Source of the DNA: Paludibacteraceae bacterium
GTDB lineage: Bacteria; Bacteroidota; Bacteroidia; Bacteroidales; Paludibacteraceae
Direction of reading: 5' to 3'
Assembly: GCA_017478725.1 (NCBI GenBank)
Contig: JAFVDD010000021.1
Coordinates: 49,985-113,984, forward strand
Length of the DNA: 64,000 bases
Under the pieces are notes generated by a model. It saw only the letters and a program-made list of their open reading frames with translations. It searched no databases and was not told the DNA's origin. Within the stretch, counting starts at the first letter, position 1, and each line of letters opens with the position of its first letter. The position numbers and the translations under genes were made by a program. This document shows, one piece after another, positions 55,948-64,000 of this stretch.

Positions 55948-57411
55948 TTACTTCTGTGAATAGTTCGGGGCTTCGGAAGTGATAGTGATATCATGCGGAT
56001 GGCTCTCAAACATACCTGCAGAAGTGATGCGGACGAATTGTGCTTTACGCAGTTCTTCCAGGTTGTGTGCCCCTACATAGCCCATGCCTGAGCGCAGACC
56101 GCCAAGCAACTGGTATATCGTTTCACTCACACTGCCTTTGTACGGCACTCGCCCTACAATACCTTCAGGCACCAGTTTGGATACATTTTTTTCTCCGCCC
56201 TGGAAATACCGGTCGGCACTGCCGTCACGCATAGCCTCAATACTGCCCATGCCGCGATAGGTCTTGAATTTGCGGCCGTTATAGATAATCGTGTCACCCG
56301 GTGCCTCGTCGGTTCCGGCAAACATCGATCCGCACATTACGCAATTGCCTCCGGCTGCCAGGGCTTTGACTACATCGCCCGAATAACGCAAACCGCCGTC
56401 AGCAATCATCGGCACTCCTGTTCCCTGCAAAGCTTCTGCTACCTCAAAAATGGCTGTGAGCTGTGGCACGCCCACGCCGGCTATGATACGTGTGGTACAT
56501 ATACTGCCCGGACCTATACCCACCTTGACGCCGTCTGCTCCGTTCTCCACCAGATACTTGGCTGCTTCGGCAGTAGCGATGTTGCCCACTACTACATCCA
56601 GATCCGGATACTTCGCTTTGATGGCGCGCAGCGCATTGACGATATTACGGCTATGCCCGTGTGCCGAGTCTAACACTACGGCATCCACGTGCTCTTTCAC
56701 CAGTGCGTCCACGCGGTTCATATAGTCTGCTGTTATTCCTACGCCGGCTGCACAGCGCAAATGGCCGTGTGCATCTTTGTTGGCATTGGGGTAATCGCGC
56801 AGTTTGGTAATGTCCTTGTATGTAACCAAGCCTACCAGTTTGCCGTCTTTGTCCACCACCGGCAGTTTCTCCACCTTATAGGCCTGCAGCGACTCCATGA
56901 TCGTCTTGTTGTCCGTCGAGCTGATGGTAACCAGGTTGTCGCGTGTCATGACCTCGCATATTTTCCTGTTCATGTCAGTCTCAAAACGCAGGTCCCGGTT
57001 GGTAACGATACCCACCAGTATGTGGTTCTCGTCCACTACGGGAATACCGCCTATATGGTTGTCGTGCATCATCTGCAGGGCGTCGCCTATAGTCTGATCG
57101 CCGAAGATGGTCACAGGGTCTGCTATCATGCCGTTCTCAGCCCGTTTGACGCTACGCACCTGAGCCGCCTGCTCCTGAATAGTCATATTCTTATGAATCA
57201 CGCCTATACCTCCCTCGCGTGCGATAGCGATGGCCATTGTGGCTTCTGTTACTGTATCCATCGCTGCACTGACCACAGGGATATTGAGCGGGATATGACG
57301 CGAGAACTGTCCGCTGAGAGATACCTCGCGGGGCAGCACTTCGCTGTAGGCTGGAACAAGCAGGACGTCGTCAAATGTCAGTCCTTCGGGCTTAATACGA
57401 TCTTGGTTCAT
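55948..57411 (-). CDS. guaB: IMP dehydrogenase
   Basis: IMP to XMP. 487 residues: TIM barrel interrupted by two CBS domains (about 95-205), catalytic Cys in G-P-G-S-I-C-T-T near 305, flap with R-G-M-G-S-I-E-A-M. 23 bases after pyrB, marking the join of pyrimidine and purine blocks. Confidence 0.97.
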   Translation of the reverse strand: MNQDRIKPEGLTFDDVLLVPAYSEVLPREVSLSGQFSRHIPLNIPVVSAAMDTVTEATMAIAIAREGGIGVIHKNMTIQEQAAQVRSVKRAENGMIADPVTIFGDQTIGDALQMMHDNHIGGIPVVDENHILVGIVTNRDLRFETDMNRKICEVMTRDNLVTISSTDNKTIMESLQAYKVEKLPVVDKDGKLVGLVTYKDITKLRDYPNANKDAHGHLRCAAGVGITADYMNRVDALVKEHVDAVVLDSAHGHSRNIVNALRAIKAKYPDLDVVVGNIATAEAAKYLVENGADGVKVGIGPGSICTTRIIAGVGVPQLTAIFEVAEALQGTGVPMIADGGLRYSGDVVKALAAGGNCVMCGSMFAGTDEAPGDTIIYNGRKFKTYRGMGSIEAMRDGSADRYFQGGEKNVSKLVPEGIVGRVPYKGSVSETIYQLLGGLRSGMGYVGAHNLEELRKAQFVRITSAGMFESHPHDITITSEAPNYSQK

Positions 57412-57434
57412 AGTGAGAAACGGTTGTTTGTTGG

Positions 57435-58490
57435 TTATAACATGTGATCACAATAATAGCAGCGTTTGATGCCTGCGGCATCCGTGTAGGCTTTCTGCTC
57501 TACCGGCTCGGTCGTGGCTATACAACGGTCGTTGTGGCATGCGGAATCGCTCAGCCGGCCATAGTGGCCTTTGTACGACTCGTTGAGATATTCACCGCTC
57601 AGCAAGGAGTATATGATGGCTTTGCGTACATACTTGCCGTTTTCCACTTGGCGGAAATAGGCGGCACGCGGGTCTTTGTCCACGCCTGTGGTTATCTCAT
57701 TCACGCGCGGTAGCGGGTGCAATACGATCATCGACTGCTTGCCAAGCGCCATCAGTCTTTCGTCCAGGATGAACGAGTCCTTGAGGCGCTCGTATTCATC
57801 TTTGTCGGCAAAACGCTCCTGCTGCACGCGTGTCATATACAATACATCTACCATCGGCATCGCTTCCTCCAGGGTCGGCACCTCGGTGTAAGCGTCGCCC
57901 AGTTCGGCTTTCATATAATCCGGCAGAGCCAACTCATGCGGGGCAATCAGCACGAAATGTACTCCCTCGTATCGCCGCATAGCCTTGATGAGCGAGTGAA
58001 CCGTCCGTCCGTATTTGAGATCGCCGCACAAGCCTACTGTCAGATGGTCGAAACGCCCCAGCTCGCGACGGATAGTCAGCAGGTCTGTCATCGTCTGGGT
58101 GGGATGGCTGTGCCCGCCGTCACCGGCATTGATAATAGGAATACGGCTGAATTCGCTGGCCACGCGGGGTGCGCCCTCTTTGTAATGCCTCATAGCGATG
58201 ATATCTGCAAATGCACTCACTACCCGCACGGTGTCAGCTACCGTCTCGCCCTTGCTCACCGAGGATGAACGGGCATCGCTGAATCCTAACACTTGTCCGC
58301 CAAGCTCCATCATTGCGGCTGTGAAACTAAGGCGTGTACGCGTACTCGGTTCATAAAAGAGCGTAGCCAGTTTCTTGCCCTTGCATGATTCCGCATACTG
58401 CTGCGGATGCTCGATGATATCCAGCGCACGCAGAATAATCTGTTCCACCTCCTGGGTGGTAAGGTCTGTAGAGTCTAATAAATGTCTCAT
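57435..58490 (-). CDS. pyrB: Aspartate carbamoyltransferase with fused PyrI-type zinc domain
   Basis: Carbamoyl aspartate synthesis. The catalytic part is canonical (Y-E-P-S-T-R-T-R-L-S-F, 46-56; H-P-L-P-R-V-N-E) and should end near residue 300. About 45 extra residues follow, holding C318-x4-C323-I and E-P-V, then C344-x2-C347, the same order as the zinc domain at the end of PyrI (regulatory chain). The PyrI nucleotide-binding domain is absent and there is no pyrI next to it. ATGA overlap with pyrE. Confidence 0.95.
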   Translation of the reverse strand: MRHLLDSTDLTTQEVEQIILRALDIIEHPQQYAESCKGKKLATLFYEPSTRTRLSFTAAMMELGGQVLGFSDARSSSVSKGETVADTVRVVSAFADIIAMRHYKEGAPRVASEFSRIPIINAGDGGHSHPTQTMTDLLTIRRELGRFDHLTVGLCGDLKYGRTVHSLIKAMRRYEGVHFVLIAPHELALPDYMKAELGDAYTEVPTLEEAMPMVDVLYMTRVQQERFADKDEYERLKDSFILDERLMALGKQSMIVLHPLPRVNEITTGVDKDPRAAYFRQVENGKYVRKAIIYSLLSGEYLNESYKGHYGRLSDSACHNDRCIATTEPVEQKAYTDAAGIKRCYYCDHML

Positions 58491-59101
58491 AGCGAATCTC
58501 TAAATCGTATCAGTTCGGCTTTCTCCGCCTCGGTGATATATCCTTGTTTGACAGCCACGTCAGCCAGCACATCCAGATTGCTCAAACTGTGGTTCTCTGT
58601 TTGGGCGGCAGCTATGCGGTCAATGCCTTTTTGTATTCCGTAAGAGAAGATGGATACGATTCCCAGCACTTCTGCTCCGGCTTCACGCAGCACTTCCACT
58701 ACCTCCAGACAACTGCCTGCGGTGGAAATCAGATCCTCTACTACCACTACTTTCTGTCCTGGCAGCAGTTTGCCCTCTATTTGGTTTTGGCGGCCGTGAT
58801 CCTTGGCACCTGACCGCACGTACCCCATCGGCAGATTCATTTTGGTGGCAGTGATAGCCGCATGGGCAATACCGGCCGTGGAGGTGCCCATCAGCACTTC
58901 CGCCTCCGGGTAATACTGACGGATCAGCTCTGCCAGACCGTTCTCCACATCTTCTCTCACTGCCACATCGCTCAGTGTCAGGCGGTTGTCGCAATAAATA
59001 GGACTCTTGATGCCGCTGGCCCATGTGAACGGCTCCGACGGACGCAGGAATACGGCCTTGATACGCAACAGATCCGCTGCTATTTGTTCACTCAGTATCA
59101 T
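58487..59101 (-). CDS. pyrE: Orotate phosphoribosyltransferase
   Basis: Orotate plus PRPP to OMP. 204 residues from ATG 59101, which overlaps the pyrF stop (ATGA). PRPP loop V-V-V-V-E-D-L-I-S-T-A-G-S; S-P-I-Y-C-D-N-R near the N-terminus. Confidence 0.95.
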   Translation of the reverse strand: MILSEQIAADLLRIKAVFLRPSEPFTWASGIKSPIYCDNRLTLSDVAVREDVENGLAELIRQYYPEAEVLMGTSTAGIAHAAITATKMNLPMGYVRSGAKDHGRQNQIEGKLLPGQKVVVVEDLISTAGSCLEVVEVLREAGAEVLGIVSIFSYGIQKGIDRIAAAQTENHSLSNLDVLADVAVKQGYITEAEKAELIRFRDSL

Positions 59102-59796
59102 AGTACAAAATCTTTTACACATTGACGATAGGCGGCTACAGGATCTGCTGCTGCCGTGATCGGCCGTCCTACAACAATATAATCACTCCCTTTCTCTTTG
59201 GCTTGCGCAGGAGTGGTGATACGCACCTGGTCGCCTGCCTTGCCGTCTGCGAAACGGATACCGGGAGTGACGGTCAGAAACTCCTTGCCGCAACGCGCTT
59301 TGACCATCCCTGCCTCTAACGGAGAGCACACTACTCCGTCCAAGCCGGCCTCTTTGGCCATTTGGGCGTAATGGCATACGCAGTCGCTGATACTGCCGCT
59401 GATGAGCAGTTCGTCGTGCATCCGCTCTTCGCTGGTGGAGGTCAGCTGGGTCACTGCCAGCAGGATAGGCCGCGAGCCGTCTTCACGTGTCAGACCGTTC
59501 AGCGCCGCCTCCATCATAGCCTTGGTGCCTGCTGCATGCAGATTGACCATCTCTACGTTCAGACGCGAGAGCACCGCCATGGCTTTTTGCACCGTGTTAG
59601 GGATGTCGTGCAACTTCAGGTCCAGAAATATCTTATGCCCGCGGCGGTGTATCTCATGTACGATAGCCGGTCCTTCGGCATAGTACAGTTCCATGCCTAT
59701 CTTCACAAACGGCTTCTCCTCCGTAAATTGGTCCAGAAACGCATAAGTGGCTTCCGCACCGGAAAAATCACACGCTATGATAACATCTCTATTCAT
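59098..59796 (-). CDS. pyrF: Orotidine-5'-phosphate decarboxylase
   Basis: OMP to UMP. 232 residues of the compact group I type with catalytic D59-L-K61-L-H-D64 and Lys32. Many Bacteroides carry a longer type 2 PyrF (about 275), so the short type is worth noting. ATGA overlaps on both sides. Confidence 0.95.
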   Translation of the reverse strand: MNRDVIIACDFSGAEATYAFLDQFTEEKPFVKIGMELYYAEGPAIVHEIHRRGHKIFLDLKLHDIPNTVQKAMAVLSRLNVEMVNLHAAGTKAMMEAALNGLTREDGSRPILLAVTQLTSTSEERMHDELLISGSISDCVCHYAQMAKEAGLDGVVCSPLEAGMVKARCGKEFLTVTPGIRFADGKAGDQVRITTPAQAKEKGSDYIVVGRPITAAADPVAAYRQCVKDFVL

Positions 59797-60698
59797 GCTA
59801 TACCTATTATATTTTGCAAATGGTCAATATGCAGTTCATCCATCAATTGCGGCAGACGGTCAATGATCTGTGTGCATGCCTGCGGGTTGGTCAGATTGGC
59901 AGCCCCTATCTCTACGGCAGAGGCTCCCGCCATCATCATCTCTATCACATCCTCGGCGGTGGTGATACCGCCGCAACCGATGACCGGCGTGCCAGGACAG
60001 GCTTTGCTCACTTGGTTAACCATACGTAGCGCTATCGGGAAAATGCCGGGCCCCGAATAACCTCCGTAGCGGTTGGCCAGAACGGGTTTTCTGCGGCGTA
60101 TATCGATGCGCATGCCTAACACGGTGTTTATCAGGCATAAACCGTCGGCTCCTGCGTTGACGCTGGCTCGGGCTATCGCGCTGATATCGGTTACGTTGGG
60201 ACTCAGTTTCATGAACACCGGTTTGGCAGTCACGGCTTTGACTGCCCGTGTCACTTCCGCAGCCGCCTCGGGTGTCGTACCGAAAGCCATGCCGCCGTTA
60301 TGCACGTTCGGACAGGAGATATTCACCTCAATGATGGCAGCGTCGGTCTCTTGGTCAATGCGCCTGCATGTGTAGGTATAATCATCTATCGAGAACCCGC
60401 TCACGTTGGCAATAATCGGACCCTGATATACCGCCCGCAATGCCGGCCATTCCTTGGCAATCACTTCGTCCACGCCCGGGTTCTGCAAGCCTACGGCATT
60501 GAGCATCCCTGTTGCGCCGCACTCGGCTATGCGTGGCTGGGGGTTGCCATAACGGGCCTCGCGTGTCGTGCCCTTGATAGCAATAGCGCCCAGACGGTTC
60601 ATATCCATCCACCCGCTCATCTCCAAGCCGAACCCGCATGTCCCGCTGGCAGGAATAACCGGATTCTTCAGTACAATATTTCCAAGTTTTGTCTCCAA
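59793..60698 (-). CDS. pyrD: Dihydroorotate dehydrogenase B, catalytic subunit
   Basis: Class 1B enzyme, 301 residues, FMN-binding TIM barrel with catalytic Cys129 (N-I-S-C-P-N). Works with PyrK using NAD+. The frame can only begin at TTG 60698 (a TAG lies four codons upstream), which falls inside an octamer repeat array, so translation starts on a non-ATG codon apparently supplied by the repeat. Confidence 0.95.
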   Translation of the reverse strand: METKLGNIVLKNPVIPASGTCGFGLEMSGWMDMNRLGAIAIKGTTREARYGNPQPRIAECGATGMLNAVGLQNPGVDEVIAKEWPALRAVYQGPIIANVSGFSIDDYTYTCRRIDQETDAAIIEVNISCPNVHNGGMAFGTTPEAAAEVTRAVKAVTAKPVFMKLSPNVTDISAIARASVNAGADGLCLINTVLGMRIDIRRRKPVLANRYGGYSGPGIFPIALRMVNQVSKACPGTPVIGCGGITTAEDVIEMMMAGASAVEIGAANLTNPQACTQIIDRLPQLMDELHIDHLQNIIGIA

Positions 60699-60725
60699 AT
60701 CTTCAAACTATCAAATCTTCAAATC
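60694..60725. repeat. Octamer mini-array at pyrK-pyrD junction
   Basis: Four 8-bp units of the form NTCAAAYY (TCCAAATC, TTCAAACT, ATCAAATC, TTCAAATC) span the last codons and TGA stop of pyrK and the TTG start of pyrD. Confidence 0.8.
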
Positions 60726-61436
60726 CTCCGCATCAAACACCGGGCCTTCTACGCACACGCGCTTGATTCCTTGTTTTGTTTCTATGCTGCATCCTACGCA
60801 GATCCCTACTCCGCAGCCCATCCGCTCTTCCATGCTGATCTGGCCGTTGGTGCCGATCTGCTCGGTGACAGCCCTGAGCATCGGCAGCGGTCCGCAGGCA
60901 TAGTAATACGGGGCAGGCGTACTGATCATATCGGTCACGACACCTTTGGTACCATAGCTGCCGTCCATCGTGCATACATCTACGCGGCAGCCCAATGCCA
61001 TCAACTCTTTCTCGGCAAACACTTCGTCTGCAGTATTGAAACCCATTACCACGCGCACGCTCTTGCCCGCTTCTCTCAGGCGCTTGGCGGCAAATACCAA
61101 AGGAGGTACTCCTACTCCGCCGCCTATCAGCAGCACTTCTTGCCCCGCTTTGGTCAGGTCATAGCCGTTGCCGAGCCCGCTCAGTATATCCAACTCTTCG
61201 CCTTTGGGCATCTGCGCCATCTGAGCGGTTCCCTGTCCTACCACTTTATAGATGATGGTCAGGATATCACCTTCTATATTGCAGACTGATATAGGACGGC
61301 GCAAGTAGCAACCGGGCACCTCTATCTCTACAAACTGACCGGGCCGGATAGCCGAGGTGTCGCCCTGCAGTTGCATCAGATAGGTACGGCAGGCGATACG
61401 CGTATTGCTCACTATGGTCCATTTACTCTGCTTCAT
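60711..61436 (-). CDS. pyrK: Dihydroorotate dehydrogenase electron-transfer subunit
   Basis: 241 residues from ATG 61436 (M-K-Q-S-K-W), overlapping the pyrC end by 14 bases. FAD site R-R-P-I-S-V, NAD site G-G-G-V-G-V-P-P (105-112) and a [2Fe-2S] cluster from Cys208, Cys213, Cys216 and Cys228. Passes electrons from PyrD to NAD+. Confidence 0.95.
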   Translation of the reverse strand: MKQSKWTIVSNTRIACRTYLMQLQGDTSAIRPGQFVEIEVPGCYLRRPISVCNIEGDILTIIYKVVGQGTAQMAQMPKGEELDILSGLGNGYDLTKAGQEVLLIGGGVGVPPLVFAAKRLREAGKSVRVVMGFNTADEVFAEKELMALGCRVDVCTMDGSYGTKGVVTDMISTPAPYYYACGPLPMLRAVTEQIGTNGQISMEERMGCGVGICVGCSIETKQGIKRVCVEGPVFDAEDLKI

Positions 61437-62544
61437 ATACCACCCTGCCTTTGTATTCGTTTTTGACACACTTGCCCCACACTTCCCATCCGGCAAAGGG
61501 CGTGCTGTGACCTTTGGACACAAACTGCCCCGGATCAATCGTATAGTTGGCGTCCAGATCGAAGGTTGCCCAGCTCTCGTCCATCGGCAGACCCATTATC
61601 TCTCGTGCCCGTGTGGACATCACTTCTACGAGCCGCTCCATGGTCAGCAAACCGGTCTTGACCAGATAGGTATATAGCAACGGGAAAGCGGTCTCTATGC
61701 CCACAATACCGAAAGCGCTATGCTCCAGTCCTTTGCTCTTCTCCTCTGCACTATGCGGTGCATGGTCGGTTGAGATCACGTCTATTGTACCATCCTGAAT
61801 ACCGGCTAACAGCGCCATCTGGTCCGCCACCGAACGGATAGGCGGATTCATTTTCCATCGTCCATCCTCCTGCAGCATACCGTCGTTGAGCAACAAGTAA
61901 TGTGGAGCGGTCTCAGCCGTCACTCTCACGCCTCGGGCTTTGGCCTCGCGGATCAGCTGCACGCTCTCCTTGGTAGAGATATGGCATACATGCAGCCTGC
62001 ATCCGGTCTCCTCGCTCAGACGGATATTACGCTCCACCTCGCGCCACTCGCTCTCGGAGCATATGCCGCGGTGGTTGTGCGTATGTGCGTACGTACCTTC
62101 ATGTATATATCCTCCGCGCAGCAGCGTGTTCACCTCGCAGTGCTCCACGATGATACTGCCCGCAGCGGCTATACGCTGCATGGCTTGACGCATCAGTTGT
62201 TCGTCCTGGATACCGCGGCCGTCGTCGGAGAAACCCGCTACACGGCTGCTCAGTGCTTCTATATTAACGAGTTCACCCTCGCCTTTCTGGCCGAGGGTGA
62301 TGCTTGCGTACGGATGGACGCCAATGTGGCTGTCGCGCGCAATGATTGCAGTCTGTACGTTGAGATGATCGAGGCTGTCAGGAGCTGGAAGCAGGTTAGG
62401 CATAGTGAACACATCGCTGTACCCCGCACGCATAGCCGCAGTACTTCCCGACAGGATGGTTTCCTTGTACTCAAAGCCCGGCTCACGAAAATGCACATGC
62501 AAATCTACAAGACCCGGAATACGTATGCGACCTGACAGACTCAT
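61423..62544 (-). CDS. pyrC: Dihydroorotase
   Basis: Ring closure of carbamoyl aspartate. 373 residues, amidohydrolase with metal ligands His16 and His18 (D-L-H-V-H-F-R-E-P-G), later His in I-V-E-H-C-E and H-I-S-T-K, and Asp in S-T-D-H-A-P-H. Slightly short for the class. First gene after the operon promoter with a 50-base leader. Confidence 0.95.
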   Translation of the reverse strand: MSLSGRIRIPGLVDLHVHFREPGFEYKETILSGSTAAMRAGYSDVFTMPNLLPAPDSLDHLNVQTAIIARDSHIGVHPYASITLGQKGEGELVNIEALSSRVAGFSDDGRGIQDEQLMRQAMQRIAAAGSIIVEHCEVNTLLRGGYIHEGTYAHTHNHRGICSESEWREVERNIRLSEETGCRLHVCHISTKESVQLIREAKARGVRVTAETAPHYLLLNDGMLQEDGRWKMNPPIRSVADQMALLAGIQDGTIDVISTDHAPHSAEEKSKGLEHSAFGIVGIETAFPLLYTYLVKTGLLTMERLVEVMSTRAREIMGLPMDESWATFDLDANYTIDPGQFVSKGHSTPFAGWEVWGKCVKNEYKGRVVYEAE

Positions 62545-62597
62545 TTTGATTAATAACGTTTATACTCCCTTGCGGAAGCAGTATCAAAAATCGAGTG

Positions 62598-62628
62598 CAA
62601 AGGTACAACTTTTTTTCGAATTATGCAA
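62598..62628 (-). promoter_or_regulatory. Promoter of the nucleotide super-operon
   Basis: Minus strand: TTGC (62628-62625), 19 bases, TACCTTTG (62605-62598). No other equally good promoter is seen down to 32.9 kb. The short leader to pyrC shows no attenuator. Confidence 0.85.
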
Positions 62629-62714
62629 GCCCGTATGAGAAGAAAAATGCTCTTTTTCAATTTTGCTAAATCAACCTGACAAATCGGGTGTTTGAGTTAC
62701 ATTCCCTCTCTCCC

Positions 62715-62743
62715 CTTTCTTCCTTTCAACTTTCATCTTTCAA
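62715..62743. repeat. Heptamer mini-array in intergenic region
   Basis: CTTTCTTC, CTTTCAA, CTTTCAT, CTTTCAA in a row, between the LRR gene and the pyr promoter. Confidence 0.75.
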
Positions 62744-62770
62744 TTAACAATATCCCTCTATATATAATCA

Positions 62771-62800
62771 CAAAACAGGCGAAATCTATCACCTGTTTTG
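62771..62800. terminator. Hairpin downstream of LRR gene
   Basis: CAAAACAGG (62771-62779) pairs with CCTGTTTTG (62792-62800). T-rich sequence follows on the plus strand; on the minus strand (for the LRR gene) the tract is weaker. Confidence 0.5.
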
Positions 62801-62907
62801 CAACTTTTTTGATTTTTTTGTAAGTTTGTTATTTTCAAGCACTTTACAGAATGGTTATCGGGCTAATGTCGGATCAATCTCAGAGGCGCATCGGAGGCAA
62901 GTCCTAA
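62797..62907 (+). other. Possible promoter and 18-codon frame on plus strand
   Basis: TTTGC (62797-62801), 19 bases, TAAGTTTG (62821-62828), then ATG at 62851 opening an 18-codon frame (M-V-I-G-L-M-S-D-Q-S-Q-R-R-I-G-G-K-S) closed at 62907. It points toward the LRR gene's end. The surrounding AT richness makes a chance match possible. Confidence 0.3.
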
Positions 62908-62922
62908 TCAAATTATTTTTTT

Positions 62923-64000
62923 TCACCTCACTTCTTGCCCTGTAACGGTGTAGGTTTTGTCGTCCGTGAGGATATACACATTGCCGTTCTTAATCAGTTT
63001 CTGCGCGGGGTTGGCGGGATTGGTATATACCGCCGGAACAGTAGAGGGTTCATCGGCAGAATATATAGCCTGCAGGGTAATGCCTTCCTCTAACATTCCA
63101 GATGCTTGCCAACCGATAAATGTAAATCCTGAGATAATCGGTGCCACTGGCACATGGAGTGTGAGCACCTCATCCGTCAGATTCTGGCCGTCTTTGTCTA
63201 CATAGTAAATCATGTAAGTGCCTTCTATAGTTTCTAATTCCGGCTCTTCTTCAGGAACCTCCACACCAACAATATTGATAAATTCTTTCCATACGTCTGC
63301 GGCTTTGTATAAATTCACTGATTCCACCGGCACATAGAGCGTGCAAACAGATTTGTCCACACCATAAAAGACATCACTGCTTATTTCTTGCGGAACAGTG
63401 GCATAATTGGTTATAGCTACTAAACTTGTACAACCAGGGAAAGCCCATCTTCCAATGATAGAGACGCTGCTGAGAATCGTCACAGAGGTCAAAGCGCTGC
63501 ACTCATGGAAAGCAAAATCTCCGATGCTTGTGACTCCACTCTCAATAACCACTGATAAAATAGAATTTTGATAAGAATACCATGGGGCAGTACCATAAGA
63601 GTAGTCTATCATCGATCCTGTACCGCTGATGGTTAATGTATCGTTTGTTAAATTCCATGTGAGATTGTCACCGCAAGTACCACCGATAGCCTCGGAATTT
63701 ACGAGAATAGCCTTCCCCCCACCAATTTCGATGATCTCTACCTCTTGTCTGTCCTCGGTAGCAGCTTTGTAATAGTGGTAAATATTACCAATTACCTGAA
63801 CCTTGGTGCCAACAGGGATATCAACTTCGGTAGATGCTTTGTATGCCTCAAATTCATACTTGGGATTAGCCAGATCATCGCACATGTAGAATGACATGTT
63901 CTTTGCACTTTCGCTGAATTTGTATGCAATACTGTCATTATAACCCTCTACGATATATACAGCTACAGATGTTTTGCCTTTATCCAATGCCTTACCGGCA
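62923..64000 (-). CDS. Leucine-rich-repeat (BspA-like) protein, 5' end outside window
   Basis: The frame is open to the right edge, so the N-terminus is missing (about 359 codons seen). Order: an OB-fold-like domain (first 100 residues, I-P-V-G-T-K-V-Q-V-I-G-N-I), a BspA-type LRR_5 region (I-G-D-F-A-F-H-E-C-S-A-L-T-S-V-T-I), an InlB-like repeat (Y-Y-V-D-K-D-G-Q), and a C-terminal tail N-G-N-V-Y-I-L-T-D-D-K-T-Y-T-V-T-G-Q-E-V-R. That tail type ends many secreted proteins of Bacteroidales. Likely a surface or secreted protein; partner unknown. Confidence 0.75.
   Translation of the reverse strand, partial: AGKALDKGKTSVAVYIVEGYNDSIAYKFSESAKNMSFYMCDDLANPKYEFEAYKASTEVDIPVGTKVQVIGNIYHYYKAATEDRQEVEIIEIGGGKAILVNSEAIGGTCGDNLTWNLTNDTLTISGTGSMIDYSYGTAPWYSYQNSILSVVIESGVTSIGDFAFHECSALTSVTILSSVSIIGRWAFPGCTSLVAITNYATVPQEISSDVFYGVDKSVCTLYVPVESVNLYKAADVWKEFINIVGVEVPEEEPELETIEGTYMIYYVDKDGQNLTDEVLTLHVPVAPIISGFTFIGWQASGMLEEGITLQAIYSADEPSTVPAVYTNPANPAQKLIKNGNVYILTDDKTYTVTGQEVR

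Overview
The window looks like chromosomal DNA of a member of the order Bacteroidales (Bacteroidota). The evidence is repeated promoters of the Bacteroidetes type (TTTG about 19-20 bases before TAnnTTTG) with no purine-rich Shine-Dalgarno pattern, a large TonB-dependent outer-membrane receptor, a PorT-like barrel, lipoboxes ending in Cys, Rho with a long disordered N-terminal insertion, and a V-type ATPase operon containing a DUF2764 gene. I cannot name a genus. No CRISPR array, rRNA operon, prophage or recognisable insertion sequence is visible.

Layout. 1-6.3 kb, minus strand: rho, aroQ, a TonB-dependent receptor, a PorT-like barrel and a lipoprotein cut by the left edge, with short-period repeat arrays between or inside genes. 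6.4-10.5 kb: tRNA-Ala(GGC), mutY, then HU, a 29-residue basic (ribosomal-like) protein and RNase G. 10.5-17.7 kb: a free-standing RNR C-terminal domain, an acyl-ACP thioesterase, an S9 peptidase, a beta-CASP nuclease, tRNA-Pro(UGG), a HAD phosphatase, a candidate structured sRNA and an HTH regulator. 17.7-24.3 kb, minus strand: lon, two unrecognised genes with repeat-rich surroundings, and a secreted caspase-like/DUF4384 pair preceded by a structured leader with a terminator. 24.3-32.9 kb, minus strand: a seven-gene V-type ATPase operon followed by fabD and a low-molecular-weight phosphatase. 32.9-62.6 kb, minus strand: one very tight run of 23 genes that makes UMP, IMP, AMP and GMP from simple precursors. 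62.9-64 kb: a leucine-rich-repeat protein cut by the right edge.

How it works together. From one promoter at about 62.6 kb, pyrC-pyrK-pyrD-pyrF-pyrE-pyrB, guaB-guaA, purE-purL-purM-purH-purD-folD-purT-purB-purA, carA-carB, purC-purF, aspC and a formate/nitrite-family channel run in one direction, mostly with 1-4 base stop/start overlaps. AspC (aspartate), FolD (10-formyl-THF) and the channel (possibly formate for PurT) would supply substrates to the same pathways. A terminator whose T-tract runs into the next promoter separates this from the V-type ATPase operon.

The most interesting signals are: the PyrB carrying only the zinc domain of PyrI; a PurF without its N-terminal Cys; the leader RNA/ORF in front of the caspase-like pair; the self-contained 190-nt candidate sRNA at 16.5 kb; a symmetric divergent promoter built on one palindrome; and a family of 7-, 8- and 11-bp-period mini-arrays that sit at gene borders and, twice, in frame inside enzymes.
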